Source of the DNA: Protonemura montana
Lineage: Eukaryota > Arthropoda > Insecta > Plecoptera > Nemouridae
Assembly (NCBI GenBank): GCA_947568835.1
Contig: CANOQG010000019.1
Coordinates: 1 to 64,000, forward strand
Length of the DNA: 64,000 nt
Direction: 5' to 3'
Shown: positions 45,952-57,544 of the stretch, one piece after another
Numbering within the stretch: position 1 is the first letter of the stretch
Layout: each line of letters begins with the position of its first letter
Translations under genes and position numbers: made by a program
Notes under the pieces: model-generated
Database searches by the model: none
Seen by the model: the letters and a program-made list of their open reading frames with translations, nothing else
Told to the model about the DNA's origin: nothing

Positions 45952-47157
45952 ATGCCGTTCTGTTGTGTGTTTGGCTGTAGCAATAGCGCCAAAAAGCCGG
46001 CTTTGGACGCCGAGGGGAATAAAATTGGCTTTCACAAGTTTCCAAATCGTGAACGATCACCAAACCGTTTCAAAATGTGGATTAGAAAAATAAACCGTGT
46101 CAATTTCATTCCGTCACCCTACGCTCGCGTATGCTCTATTCACTTTGATAAAGAAGAGTACGAGCTAGGACCTTCTCTCAAAAGTGCAATGGCGATATAC
46201 AAAAAGGACAGCAACAGAGTCTTGAAGAAATCAGCAGTGCCTTCGATAAACATGAAAGGGGACACCGACAAGAAGAGGCATGATGAGCCATCTACTTCTT
46301 CTCAGCCTGAAAAAAAAAAACAGCGTCGTCAATCCATCTACCTGCGAAAGAAGCGAGTTGCCGAAGCCGTGGAGGATACTGAAAATGCGTGTTCGAGCGT
46401 CGTCTGCATTGACGTCGAGCCCGACATCGAAGCTATCCTGCTAGCAGCGAGTCCGGCGACTCCTACGGAGCAGTCCGCTACACGAGAGATCGGCATCCAG
46501 TGTAATCTCATCGGCGATATTTTGCATTCAGACGGCAACAATGTGGCAAATACAGACAATGACACTGACTCAGAATCGGATGACCTGTACGAGTGTCCTT
46601 CATCAGGTTTGCGCTCTGATTCCGAACCAGACGGCGACACCGACGCCGAAGAAGACGACGGCTCATTATCGACCGCAATTCAAGGAAAAAAGAGACCCCA
46701 TAAAGATTACGACTTATTCTTTGTCTTTTGGGATTGCTTGAAACCTTTGTTTACACTTTGCTCAAAATGTGGAGAATCAGTGCTTGAAATACAACAATCG
46801 ACCAAAGCGTCAACGTTGATTGTTACAACGAAATGTAAGAACATGCACATTTGTAAGTGGCGATCCCAACCGAGCAACAATAAATTTGGTGTAGGAACAA
46901 TAAAAATTGCGACTTCCATTTATTGCACTGGGATGAGTTTCAAAAAAATGGAATCTTTCGCTGAAACTTTGAATGCACTAGTAATGAGTGAAACAACATT
47001 CTATGACATCGTTCGACGTTTTATTACACCCGCTATGAAACACACATGGACTGAGCAAAAGCAAGAGCATATCCACGAGATAAACGATAAGTGTGACGGA
47101 GAGGGAGTTTGGGTGTCAGGTGATGGCCAGTTCGACTCGCCGTGTAGCTCTACCTAA
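45952..47157 (+). CDS. THAP-domain transposase, C-terminally truncated
   Basis: A 401-residue protein from the ATG at 45952. The THAP domain spans about 1-98: MPFCCVFGCSN, FHKFPN at 28-32, W43, C61SIH64 and AVPSIN at 95-100 (the family's AVPTxF). Residues about 110-235 are low-complexity, basic then acidic. A second cysteine-rich part follows with LCSKCGESVLEI and TTKCKNMHICKWRSQP. The protein ends GVWVSGDGQFDSPCSST, just at the GDGQ(F/Y)DSP motif, where full transposases continue for hundreds of residues. It probably keeps DNA binding but not catalysis, and could act as a repressor-like end-binding protein (inference). Confidence 0.82.
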   Translation: MPFCCVFGCSNSAKKPALDAEGNKIGFHKFPNRERSPNRFKMWIRKINRVNFIPSPYARVCSIHFDKEEYELGPSLKSAMAIYKKDSNRVLKKSAVPSINMKGDTDKKRHDEPSTSSQPEKKKQRRQSIYLRKKRVAEAVEDTENACSSVVCIDVEPDIEAILLAASPATPTEQSATREIGIQCNLIGDILHSDGNNVANTDNDTDSESDDLYECPSSGLRSDSEPDGDTDAEEDDGSLSTAIQGKKRPHKDYDLFFVFWDCLKPLFTLCSKCGESVLEIQQSTKASTLIVTTKCKNMHICKWRSQPSNNKFGVGTIKIATSIYCTGMSFKKMESFAETLNALVMSETTFYDIVRRFITPAMKHTWTEQKQEHIHEINDKCDGEGVWVSGDGQFDSPCSST

Positions 47158-47296
47158 TAAATCTCTATTCAAATTCTTAGTTTTTTGAGTGCCCGTAGAG
47201 GGCTTATTCTCTCTGTGCGATTTACGTGGATCTTGTGTGTAAGGAAGAAAGCCAGCCATTGCTAATAAATGAATTAGAGCAGCGATTGCAACAAAA

Positions 47297-47338
47297 CCAA
47301 TGATATAAGCAGGTCGCGGGACCTGCTTATATCATTGG
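47297..47338. other. Perfect 19-bp hairpin inside the Kolobok-like element
   Basis: CCAATGATATAAGCAGGTC at 47297-47315 is the exact reverse complement of 47320-47338, with a 4-base loop. It lies in the 3' part of the element after the transposase stop. It could be a transcript hairpin, an excision scar, or a secondary recognition site. Confidence 0.8.
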
Positions 47339-47728
47339 CCATACACGCGCCAGCATGCGCGGCTAGCCCGTGACGTAGCTACCCCCACCACCGAATGTTC
47401 GCAACCCTACAGCTCCGGAGCTAACTGCGCGACAGACTTGCAGTTTTTTCAGTCCTATTCACATGACGAATATGCATATGATGTTTAGATAACCTAAAAA
47501 CAGCCGATTTAACCGGAGTCCACCTTTAAGAGAAATTAACCATCAGGCTCATTTAGGTTCTTTACTTGTATGCTATAAAAGTGGAATTTAATCTTTGACT
47601 GCGGTATTTTCTTTCTGCAACTAATTGTTTTAAAAAAAAAATCGAAATCTGAACAATGTTGGTAGGTTTCTGGATAACGTTTTATTTTTGAGTTTTATGA
47701 TTTAAAATATACAATCAACAGAAATAAT

Positions 47729-48394
47729 GGCGGTAATTAACGTTGTAAGTAAAAATGACGATCGACAGCCCGGTTAGTGGAAAAGAATACACCTAAAGAC
47801 ATTCTAGGCCCAGATTTAGCGATTTGACATAATTTCTCACCCAACAATTTCAATGTGACACGGTCATGTTCGTGAATGCATGGTATGTGAGAGACTTACA
47901 GCGAATTCAAGCGGCACAAAGTGTTTTTATAAAAAATATCCGCAGAGAACTATGTCTGTATTGGACTGCTAGATGGTATTACAATTTAGTTCAGTAGTAA
48001 TCATTTTATCTCCCCCCCCCCCACACTTTAGCAGCTGACTATATTTGGCGCATTTTCACATGGCAAATCGTGTAGGAGTGATAGATGATGCAGAGTTTAA
48101 CGTGTCATACTCGTGAAAACTTACGCGATTTTTGTGGGTTCGTGAATGGCCGAAACTGACTTTGATCATGTCTACGCGGCAATGTTTTAGTAAGCATATA
48201 AAGAACAGGGGTTATTTTTCAAGAAAAAGGAAGAGACACTATCAGACAGAAAATTGAAGAAAAATGAAGATTTATCAAGCCTCAAGGTAGGCATTCCACT
48301 TTGTTTTCATTCACAATCACCTTCAATATGCACCATTCGCAATACACACCCGGCCAATGCTAAAAGGGTACTACATTACTACATTTTCGACATT
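47729..48394. repeat. Dispersed repeat remnants, no gene
   Basis: 47729-47790 matches 21060-21125, and 47800-48000 matches 5470-5640 in inverse orientation. A short C run lies near 48012. No gene is recognised. Confidence 0.55.
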
Positions 48395-49150
48395 CCTAGA
48401 GGTCGAAGGGATAAGAATAAAACCACGCTGCGCTGGGTCACCGTATTGCATGGGTGACTATCATACACATGACCAATTCTGTTCGGGAGAGAGGTTGGAG
48501 GGATGAAAGTTAAGCAACACTGCGCTGGGTCAGGTATTGGATAGGTGACTATCATACACATGACCAGTTCTGTTCGGGAGAGAGGTTGGAGGGATGAAAG
48601 TTAAGCAACACTGCGCTGGGTCAGGTATTGGATAGGTGACTATCATACACATGACCAGTTCTGTTCGGGAGAGAGGTTGGAGGGATGAAAGTTAAGCAAC
48701 ACTGCACTGGGTCAGGTATTGGATGGGTGACCATCATACACATGACCAGTTCTGTTCGGGAGAGAGGTTGGAGGGATGAAAGTTAAGCAACACTGCGCAG
48801 GATCAGATCTGGGATGGGTGACCATCGAACACATTATGACCAGTTCTGTTTGGGGGAGAGGTTGGAGGGATGAAAGTTAAGCAACACTCAGCTGGGTCAG
48901 GTATTGGATGGGTGACCATCATACACATGACCAGTTCTGTTCGGGAGAGAGGTTGGAGGGATGAAAGTTAAGCAACACTGCGCAGGATCAGATCTGGGAT
49001 GGGTGACCATCGAACACATTATGACCAGTTCTGTTTGGGGGAGAGGTTGGAGGGATGAAAGTTAAGCAACACTGCGCTGGATCAGGTTTTTGATAAGTGA
49101 CTATCATACACATGACCAGTTCTGTTCGGGAGAGACGTTGGAGGGATCGT
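48395..49150 (+). repeat. 5S-derived array G (about 8 units)
   Basis: Eight units, several almost identical to each other, so this array looks more recently homogenised than array A. Its left edge (CCTAGAGGTCGAAGGGATAA) matches the left edge of array B near 9392. Confidence 0.87.
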
Positions 49151-49861
49151 CTTCTAGATACGCGCATTGGCAAACAAAAGAAGCATACGGTGTGATTGAA
49201 GAAAAGTCCGAAAAATTTTCAAAAAAATTCAATGGGATTTTGTAAGGAGAATTTAACAAGAATTCTCAAATAATTTTTAATCCACACGACTTTTCGAATT
49301 TCCAAAAAAGAAAACGAATTCTAGTCTTCAAGACGATATTTTTGTGCGTTCTTAGCTTCAGAATGCATTACCACAATGTTTAACAATGCATGTTGTCGAT
49401 CACCTATTATAATTACATTACTAGCAATGAAAAAAGCACTCGCAAGTAATGCAAGCAAGGAGTGAAAATGGCCGAATAGGCACGACAACTACGTGGATGA
49501 GACGCAAATTCAACCCCTGGTCAAGAAGTGGTTGGGATGACAGCAGCAGGGCTAACACTTGAATGGTGCTGTAGATATACTGTTTGACGCTGAGGCGGGC
49601 ATTTTAATAACCCTAAGAGCCCATAAATACCTTGGCGGACCGACGTTTTCTCAGTTAATACCTTGGCACCCACTGACAATTTCCTCATAAACACCAGTAC
49701 AATTACATTTAACGAAAAGGATCAAAACATTATTGACAGCGAACCTACGTATAAACCAAGGTCCAGCCCGACAACAGTTGCTATGTAGACAATTTACACC
49801 AGCCGAGAGGCGTAGAAACTGTACACGGCCAAAGCGAGTCTGTTGCTTTCCTAGGCCAGGC
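49151..49861. repeat. Duplicated block (matches 19573-20277)
   Basis: Near-identical to the block preceding the first 50-bp minisatellite, with small insertions and deletions. No gene is recognised. Confidence 0.75.
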
Positions 49862-50605
49862 CTGCTAGAATAGTGTCCGTGAATGCAGCCAACAGACCGT
49901 GCTGGCCAGACCTCCTAGAAACATGTCCGTGAATGCAGCCAACAGACCGTGCTAGCCAGACCTCCTAGAAACATGTCCGTGAATGCAGACAACAGACCGT
50001 GCTAGCCAGACCTCCTAGAAACATGTCCGTGAATGCAGCCAACAGACCGTGCTAGCCAGACCTAGAAACATGTCCGTGAATGCAGCCAACGGACCGTGCT
50101 GGTCAGACCTGCTAGAATAGTGTCCGTGAATGCAGCCAACAGACCGTGCTAGCTAGACCTCCTAGAAACATGTCCGTGAATGCAGCCAACGGGTCGTGCT
50201 GGCCAGACCTCCTAGAAACATGTCCGTGAATGCAGCCAACGGACCGTGCTGGCCAGACCTCCTAGAAACATGTCCGTGAATGCAGCCAACGGACCGTGCT
50301 GGCCAGACCTCCTAGAAACATGTCCGTGAATGCAGCCAACGGACCGTGCTGGCCAGACCTCCTAGAATAGTGTCCGTGAATGCAGCCAACAGACCGTGCT
50401 AGCCAGACCTCCTAGAAACATGTCCGTGAATGCAGCCAACGGACCGTGCTGGCCAGACCTCCTAGAAACATGTCCGTGAATGCAGCCAACGGACCGTGCT
50501 GGCCAGACCTCCTAGAATAGTGTCCGTGAATGCAGCCAACGGGTCGTGCTAGCTAGACCTCCTAGAAACATGTCCGTGAATGCAGCCAACAGACCGTGCT
50601 GGCCA
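49862..50605. repeat. 50-bp minisatellite, copy 2 (about 15 units)
   Basis: Same unit and the same two variants as 20278-20990, in a different variant order. One unit near 50060 is 5 bases short. Confidence 0.9.
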
Positions 50606-50639
50606 GATGCTAGCAGATGGGAACAGTTGCATGTTGCAT

Positions 50640-51690
50640 GTAGGTTGGAGGGATGAAAGTTAAGCAACACTGTTCTGGGTCAGGTATTGGATGGATAACC
50701 ATTATACACATAACTAGTTCTGTTCGGGAGAGAGGTTGGAGGGTGAAAGTTAAGCAGCACTGCGCGGGGTCAGGTATTGGATGGGTGACTTTCAAACACA
50801 TGACCAGTTTTGTTTGGGAGAGAGGTTGGAGGGATGCATGTTTAACAACACTACACTGGGTCAGGTATTAGATGGGTAACCGTCAGACCAGTTCTGTACG
50901 GGAGAGAGGTTGGCAGGATGAAAGTTAAGCAAGCCTGCGCTGAATCAGGTATTGGATGGATGACCATCATACACAAAAGCAGTTCTGTCCGGAGGAGAGG
51001 TTGGAGGGATAAAAGTAAAGCAACACTGTTCTCGGCCAGGTTTTGGATGTATATCCATAATACACATGACCTTTTCTTTTAGGAAGAGAGGTTAGTTGGA
51101 GGGATGAAAGTCAAGGAACACTGAGCTGGGTCAGGTATTGGATTGGTGGCCATCACACATACCATCAGCTCTATTCGGGAGAGAGGTTGGAGGGATGCAA
51201 GTTGAGCAACACTACGCTGGGTCAGGTGTTGGATGGGTAACCGCCAGACCAGTTCTATACGGGAGGGAGGTTGGAGGGATGATAGTTAAGCAACACTGCG
51301 CTGGGTCAGGTATTGGATGGATGACCATCATACACGTAAGCAGTTCTGTCCGGAGGAGAGGTTGGATGGATGAAAGTAAAGCAACATTGCGCTGGGCCAG
51401 GTATTGGATAGGTACCTGCTAGACCAGTTCTGTTCGGGAGAGAGGTTGGAGGGTGAAAGTTAAGCAACACTGCCCAGAGTCGGGTATTGGATGGGTGAAC
51501 ATTATACACATAACCAGTTTTTTTCGGGAGAGAGGTTGGAGTGATGCAAGTTAAGCAACACTGTGCTGAGTCAGGTATTGGATGGGTGACCGCCACACAA
51601 ATGACTAGTTCTGTTCGGGAGAGAGGTTGGAGGGATGAAAGTTAAGCAACACTGCGCTGGGTCAGGTATTGAAAGGGTGACCACAGAACT
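50640..51690 (+). repeat. 5S-derived array H (about 12 units)
   Basis: Twelve units that correspond to array A (1562-2830) by shared variants, for example units with CTGTTCTGGGTC, CCAGACCAGTTCTGTACG and CTGCCCAGAGTCGGG. It is the duplicate of array A with a different number of units. Confidence 0.87.
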
Positions 51691-52993
51691 GTTTGGCGAG
51701 TTGTATACACTGGTCCTTGGGAAATCACCAAGGTTAAAGAGGAGTGAAGCTAAAAAATTATGTTTTAGTTTAACATTGGTTGCATTTAACATTGGCTCAG
51801 TTCTTTCAGATTCACTACGATCATATTCTAGCATTATATGTTTCCATGGTGCAAATCAGCGCCTACTCTCAACTAACTTGATGGCTATACTGCATGCAGC
51901 GGAGTTGTGTCGGGCATGAAATTAGTGTATAAAGGATTTGCATGTACCTTGTCTTCAAGCAGCTGACAGCGACACCAACTGTTGATATCTTCCCCTAACA
52001 CAGGGGGTGTTAGCTACGCTCCCAGCTGTCTGGTTATCACCAACACCCCCCTCCCCTTCTCTCCTTCAGCAGCGTCACGTGGCGGCCATTGTTGACTCCC
52101 CTGCATCCTGCGTCCAGCGTCCTGCGTCCTGCGGCCAGCATATACGGCACTTGAAACCTTCACGGAGCACTTTGTCCGACGCTTTCCCCGAGTCCCTGCA
52201 AGAAAAAACAAACAATATTAGCTGATGTTGTAAATTAGGCGCTTGAAAATACCTCTCATCGTCTCAGATGCAGAGAAAAGCTGCCGACTCACTCAGTGTG
52301 GTCCTGCAAGGGGGAGGATGCGGGATACAGACTTTAACTAACCCAAAATCTGCTTACAAACAAAACCTATTATCTCCACAAACAAAATAAGTACATAGAT
52401 TCTGAAGTCCCTTCCTAGCTTTGTAGCTAGAATAAAAATATAAATGATAATTGAGTACGATAGCGTCTATATAGCGGTGCGTCGATGTCGAGCTGGCGTC
52501 GTGGCGTCGTGGCGGCTCACAACTCAGGGGCAGTGTCCTTCAATACGCAGTCTGATGATCGGTGACTCACGTCCACTTGGTCTTGCGATGTTTGACTGTT
52601 ACGTCTCCCTTCTTGCGTCCGCTCGGTTCACCGGCCTCGAGCAGTTTCTCCTGACACCTCTTGTCGCGTTCCCGACCTCGGGCTGACTCCCTGCTCCTTC
52701 GTTGGTCTTCCTCGCGCGTTCCTCAAGCTCCCCCTCCGGATTCCACAACTCGTGACTCAGTCGACCAATCATTGGCTCGCATTTAGTTTGTGACCATATT
52801 TGGAGATGTTCGTCCACAGGGATCCCCCAGGTCGCTACTAGCCACCGTACTCAAATATTCCTCTACTTTACATTTTAATATACATTGCAAATAATTGGGA
52901 GAGTCAGTTTGGAACGGATAGTAAGACCAGGACCGCACTGCGAGCGTCAGCACATTCCGCTGATAAATAGTCATTCAGTATCGCCACCTGGAG
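51691..52993. repeat. Duplicated block, copy 2 (matches 2831-4272)
   Basis: Near-identical to copy 1. It lacks the 12-bp expansion, and it joins at 52993 directly to sequence equivalent to 6268. No gene is recognised. Confidence 0.78.
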
Positions 52994-53204
52994 CTTAACC
53001 ATGGGGCAATTTGCAAACAGAGGCAAGAACGCTGGCGCCCCAACGGAGACTTATCAGAGATATTTCACAGACGCACGTGGCTAGAAGCCTGTGACCCAAT
53101 ATGTGCATTTCACAATGTAAACAAATGACACATCCATGCAAATGTTGGTACCAATAAGATCTGATAGCAGCAATTCATGGATCATGTTCATCAAGTGTCA
53201 AATG

Positions 53205-55215
53205 ATCCAGCCAGCTCATCTCAAATAACCTGGATAGAGCATAGGATCCAGCCAGCTGATCTCAAATAACCTGGATAGAGCATAAGATCAAGCCAGCTGA
53301 TCTCAAATAACCTGGATAGAGCATAGGATCCAGCCAGCTGATCTCAAATAACCTGGATAGAGCATAGGATCAAGCCAGCTGATCTCAAATAACCTGGATA
53401 GAGCATATGATCCAGTCAGATGATCTCAAATAACCTGGATAGAGCATATAATCCAGTCAGCTGATCTCAAATATCCCAGATAGAGCATAGAATCCAGCCA
53501 GCTGATTTCAAATAATTTGAAAAGAGCAAAGGATCCAGCCAGCTCATCTCAAATAACCTGGATAGAGCATAGGATCCAGCCGGCTGATCTCAAATGACCT
53601 AAATGGAGCATAGGATCAATTTAGCTTATCTCTAATAATATGGATGGCATAGGATCCAGCCAGCTGATCTCAAATAACCTGAATGGAGCAAATGATCCAG
53701 CCAGCTGATCATAAAGAACCGGGATAGAACTTAGGATCAAGCCAGCTGATCTCAATAACCTGGATGGAGCAAAGGATCCAGCCAGCTAATCTCAAATAAC
53801 CTAGATAGAACATAGGATCCAGCAAGCTGATCTCAAATAATGTGGATATAGCATAGGATCCAGCCAGCTGATCTTTAATAACGTGGATAGAACTTAGGAT
53901 CCAGCCAGCTGATCTTAAATAACCTGGATGGAGCAAAGGATCCAGCCAGCTAATCTCAAATAACCTAGATAGAACATAGGATCCAGCAAGCTGATCTCAA
54001 ATAATGTGGATATAGCATAGGATCCAGCCAGCTGATCTTTAATAACGTGGATAGAACATAGGATCCAGCCAGCTGATCTCAAATAACCTGGATGGTGCAA
54101 ATGATCCAGCAAGCTGATCTCAAATAATGTGGATATAGCATAGGATCCAGCCAGCTGATCTTTAATAACGTGGATAGAACATAGGATCCAGCCAGCTGAT
54201 CTCAAATAACCTGGATGGTGCAAATGATCCAGCCAGCTGATCTTAAATACCTGGATTGAACATAGGATCCAGCCAGCTGATCTCAAATAACCTGGATAGA
54301 GCATAGGATTCAGCCAGCTGATCTCAAATAACCTGGATAGAGCATAGGATCCAGCCAGCTGATCTCAAATAACCTGTTTAGAGTATGGGATCCAGCCAGC
54401 TGATCTTAAATAACCTGGATATAGCATAGGATCCAGCCAGCTGATCTCAAGTAACATGGATAGAACATGGGATCCAGCCAGCTGATCTCAAAGAACCTGG
54501 ATAGAACATAGGATCCCCCCAGCCGATTTCAAATAACATTAATAGAGCATAGGATCCAGTCAGCTGTTCTCAAATAACCTGGATAGAACATAGGATCCAG
54601 CCAGCTGATCTCAAATAACCTGGATAGAACTTAGGATCTAGCCAGCTGATCTCAAATAACATGGATAGAACATAGGATCCAGCCAGCTTATCTCAAATAA
54701 CCTGGATAGAGCATAGGATTCAGCCAGCTGATCTCAAAGAACCTGGATAGAGCTTAGGATCTAGCCAGCTGATCTCAAATAACCTTGATAGAACATAGGA
54801 TCCAGCCAGCTGATCTCAAATAACCTGGACGGAGGATAGGATCCAGCCAGCTGATCTCAAATAACATTAATAGAGCATAGGATCCAGTCAGCTGTTCTCA
54901 AATAACCTGGATAGAACATAGGATCCAGCCAGCTGATCTCAAATAACCTGGATAGAACTTAGGATTCCCCCAGCCGATTTCAAATAACATTAATAGAGCA
55001 TAGGATCCAGTCAGCTGTTCTCAAATAACCTGGATAGAACATAGGATCCAGCCAGCTGATCTCAAATAACCTGGATAGAACTTAGGATCTAGCCAGCTGA
55101 TCTCAAATAACATGGATAGAACATAGGATCCAGCCAGCTTATCTCAAATAACCTGGATAGAGCATGGGATTCAGTCAGCTGATCTCAAATAACCTGGATA
55201 GAGCATGGGATCCAG
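53205..55215. repeat. 41-bp satellite array 2 (about 49 units)
   Basis: The largest array of the 41-base unit. Groups of three variant monomers recur as 123-base higher-order units, clearest at 53900-54240 (ATGTGGATATAGC / TTTAATAACGTGG / GGATGGTGCAAATG). Longer blocks with CAGCCGATTTCAAATAACAT recur near 54525, 54860 and 54970. This indicates local amplification of multi-monomer blocks. Confidence 0.92.
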
Positions 55216-56250
55216 CCAGCTGTTCTCAAGTAAACTAGTACGAATCCCAAAATGAAACTTTCTGTGGGGCCTAAAAGCGCTACGAGACAAAACTAGAAGA
55301 CATTGGTTTTTGGGTAGAATGCTTGAGTAATGCCAGACCCAACCCCAACCTTTGATAAGCTTTGTTACCTTTAGCTACCAATGTCGACAGAGCAATGAAA
55401 TGAAGAGAAATGTAATAAAAACAAACCTTGATAAATGAACTCAATTGAATGACGCCGCACCAGTCATTGTCCGATGCATGTCATCAGCAACAAGTGGAAT
55501 GTGAACCCACATCTCACCGATAGTTTCAACACAGCAAAGTTGGTTCAGTTTGTAACCATGATAACATACGAGAAAGGAGAGTAATGTTTTAGCACGTGGT
55601 TCATTTAGAGCAGTACGGCTGCAAAGTCTTCCAAAGTTAGCCACTGAATTTAAAGTTCGCAATATCACGGCCAAGTGGCACGTGTTTTCCAGAATAATAA
55701 CGGTTAAACATATGAATAAATCGAGCACACGGCAGTGACAGTTCGAATCGAAAGCTTATGACTAACAAACTGAATTTAAAACACTCGTGAATGATAAACA
55801 GAAAGAAGAATCTAATGGAAATACACATTATAATTATAGTTCTAGAAAATTCGCTTCGATTTCAACGTAGAACCGGTTTCGAACACTGGCCTGGCGCGGA
55901 CCCAGCTGTCCTAGCTCGGGGAAGCCTCGCGACGTACTGAACTTCCCGCTGAGCTCGGTAGTGAGCCGAGCGCCGAGCCGTCACGAAGATTTGAAATTGT
56001 CCCAGGAGCTGATGCACTCTGCCGGCTAACAGCTGCACTAGCTCCATCACATGGTACATATTGACGCTACTAGATGGCGCATGCAGCCGTTATTTGAAAC
56101 ATTTCGACATATTGTGATTTTTGTGCTATTTTGAGGGATTATTTGAATACTATGATCTTGCTTATAAACCCGGTTAACTTTGGTAGCAGTGATTTATGGT
56201 TTCACTGTGGATTGCTTCATGATGTAATTTTTCAGACTGAATGCGTCTAG
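55216..56250. other. No recognised gene
   Basis: Short minus-strand frames (55441-55828, 55862-56059) have no recognised domain. The first 60 bases resemble 44670-44730. Confidence 0.35.
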
Positions 56251-56312
56251 CAGGCTATGTTTTGAGCACAGGGAGGGCGTTTAGCAGGCTTTATCTCGAG
56301 CACAGGGATGGC
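56251..56312. repeat. 34-bp minisatellite, left remnant (about 2 units)
   Basis: Two units (GTTTAGCAGGCTTTATCTCG then AGCACAGGGA) precede the LINE; the array resumes at 57545. Confidence 0.85.
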
Positions 56313-57397
56313 ATTTATGATTTTTCAAAAGCCTTTGATGTGATTGACCATGATTTACTTTTAAGCAAACTTGCAAATATGGGCATTCGTGGTTTGGCAA
56401 GTAATTGGATTAAATCCTACTTATCCAATAGGAAGCAAGTCGTTGTCCTAAGAGGCAATAGTGGTATATATTCGTCCAAAATAGTGACTACAACAGTCGG
56501 TCTGCCTCAAGGTTCAAACATCGCCCCACTGTTGTTTATCCTGTTTACTAATGATTTGCACGATTCCATTACTGATGGTGCTTTGACTCTTTTCGCTGAT
56601 GACACCACACAGCTAGTAACATAATATAAGGACGATAAGGTTTGTGTGAAGGCTAACATCGCAACGAATGAAATGGAGCAATGGTGCCACAAAAATCGAT
56701 TGTTTTTAAACATAAAGAAAACTGCATTTTTAAGATTTAGATGTAAAAATAAAGCAGACTCATCCCCTCTAATTTGGTTGGAGGGGAAAAGTATTAAAGA
56801 ATGTAATGAGGTTAAATTCCTAGGGTGACTTGTTGACAATAAACTAGACTGGAAGAGCCACATCGACATTGTTTCTAAGAAAATTGCGTCCGGTGCTTTT
56901 TGATACACAAATTAATGAGTGTTCTTAATCTAGAGCTTGTTTTAATGGCGTATTATTCTCTCATTTACTCGTTTTTAAACTATGGCATAATTTTCTGGGG
57001 TAATTCGTTGCACGCACGCAGATTGTTTGTCTTGCAAAAACGAAGTGTGCGACACCTGGTTTAAGCTAGTTTTAACCCGTGTGCCAAGATATTTTATAAG
57101 GACTCATGTAGACCTCATTTTAAAAAACTGAACCTTCTGACATTACCTTGTATGTATATTTTCTCAACCATTATGTATCTAAGGCAGAATCGTAGTGAAT
57201 TATGGAATGGACAACCGCATCAGTATAACACGAGGAATGTTAACCTAATAATTGGTGGCGATTTAGAAATCAAAAACCATACTAATTCGAAGGGACCAAT
57301 TGATATGGGAGTAAAAATGAACAATACCCTTCCTTCCTACATAAAAGAAATCACAGGTGGGAGTTTTAAAACAAAACTAAGGTCCTTTTTAGTATAG
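56313..57397 (+). pseudogene. LINE reverse transcriptase pseudogene
   Basis: Motifs in order are YDFSKAFDVIDHDLLLSKL (motif A), GLASNWIKSYLSNRKQVVVL, TVGLPQGSNIAPLLFILFTN (motif B) and LTLFADDTTQLV (motif C with the catalytic DD). An in-frame TAA follows at 56622-56624, then MEQWCHKNRLFLNIKKTAF and KFLG, a TGA at about 56826-56828, and LVDNKLDWKSHID. The tail NYGIIFWGNS and YKDSCRPHFKKLNLLTLPCM lies in other frames, and the last 81 codons are at 57152-57397. The apparent N-terminus upstream of 56313 is translated minisatellite and not part of the enzyme. It would reverse-transcribe LINE RNA if intact; the stops and frameshift rule this out. Confidence 0.85.
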
Positions 57398-57543
57398 CAA
57401 TGTTTCTATTCAATTGATGAGTTTCTGCGTTTTAAAGTATAAATCCTGATTTGTATAGTATATGATGTGATATTTGTATACTAAGATGATTGTCTACATA
57501 ACATTTTATGTTGAACTGGACAATAAACAATAAACAATAAACA
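56313..57543 (+). mobile_element. 5'-truncated LINE inserted in the 34-bp minisatellite
   Basis: The LINE begins inside reverse transcriptase motif A and ends with a tail of CAATAAA repeats at about 57520-57543. Minisatellite units flank both sides, so the insertion is younger than the array. It belongs to a family distinct from the ATT-tailed copies, although the 3' untranslated GATTGTCTACAT and GGACAATAAA resemble them. Confidence 0.85.
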
Positions 57544-57544
57544 A

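Larger units (their letters stand above)
45628..47529. mobile_element. Second Kolobok-like element, internally deleted
   Basis: TTAA occurs at both borders (45628-45631 and 47526-47529). Inside are inverted ends AGGTAGACTCCGGTTAAATC and AGGTGGACTCCGGTTAAATC, giving about 22 bp with one mismatch and weaker pairing further in. At 1.9 kb it holds one plus-strand gene with a THAP domain whose transposase part stops early. The end sequences differ from those of the 29779-32935 element, so these are two different families. It interrupts the right arm of the foldback-like structure. Confidence 0.82.
40274..47728. mobile_element. Foldback-like long inverted repeat structure
   Basis: The left arm (40274-41010, about 740 bp) is inverted relative to sequence spread over 44942-47728. 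Matching landmarks are ATTATTTCTGTTGAT at the outer end, a part with AAAACGTTATCCAGAAACC, a part with CCAAAAAGTTGGCAGAAACT, a 15-bp tandem repeat block in each arm, and CTAGCGTCAAGTACT at the inner end. The right arm is interrupted from about 45317 to 47540 by a Kolobok-like element plus about 310 extra bases. Arms with internal tandem repeats recall foldback elements. No convincing target duplication was found, so two independent inverted insertions remain possible. Confidence 0.6.

Noticed and set aside
53709..54304. Long minus-strand frames with repeated GYLRSAGWILCSIQVI
   Set aside because: They follow the 41-bp satellite exactly, with no start context, domain or non-repeat extension; the unit simply lacks stops.
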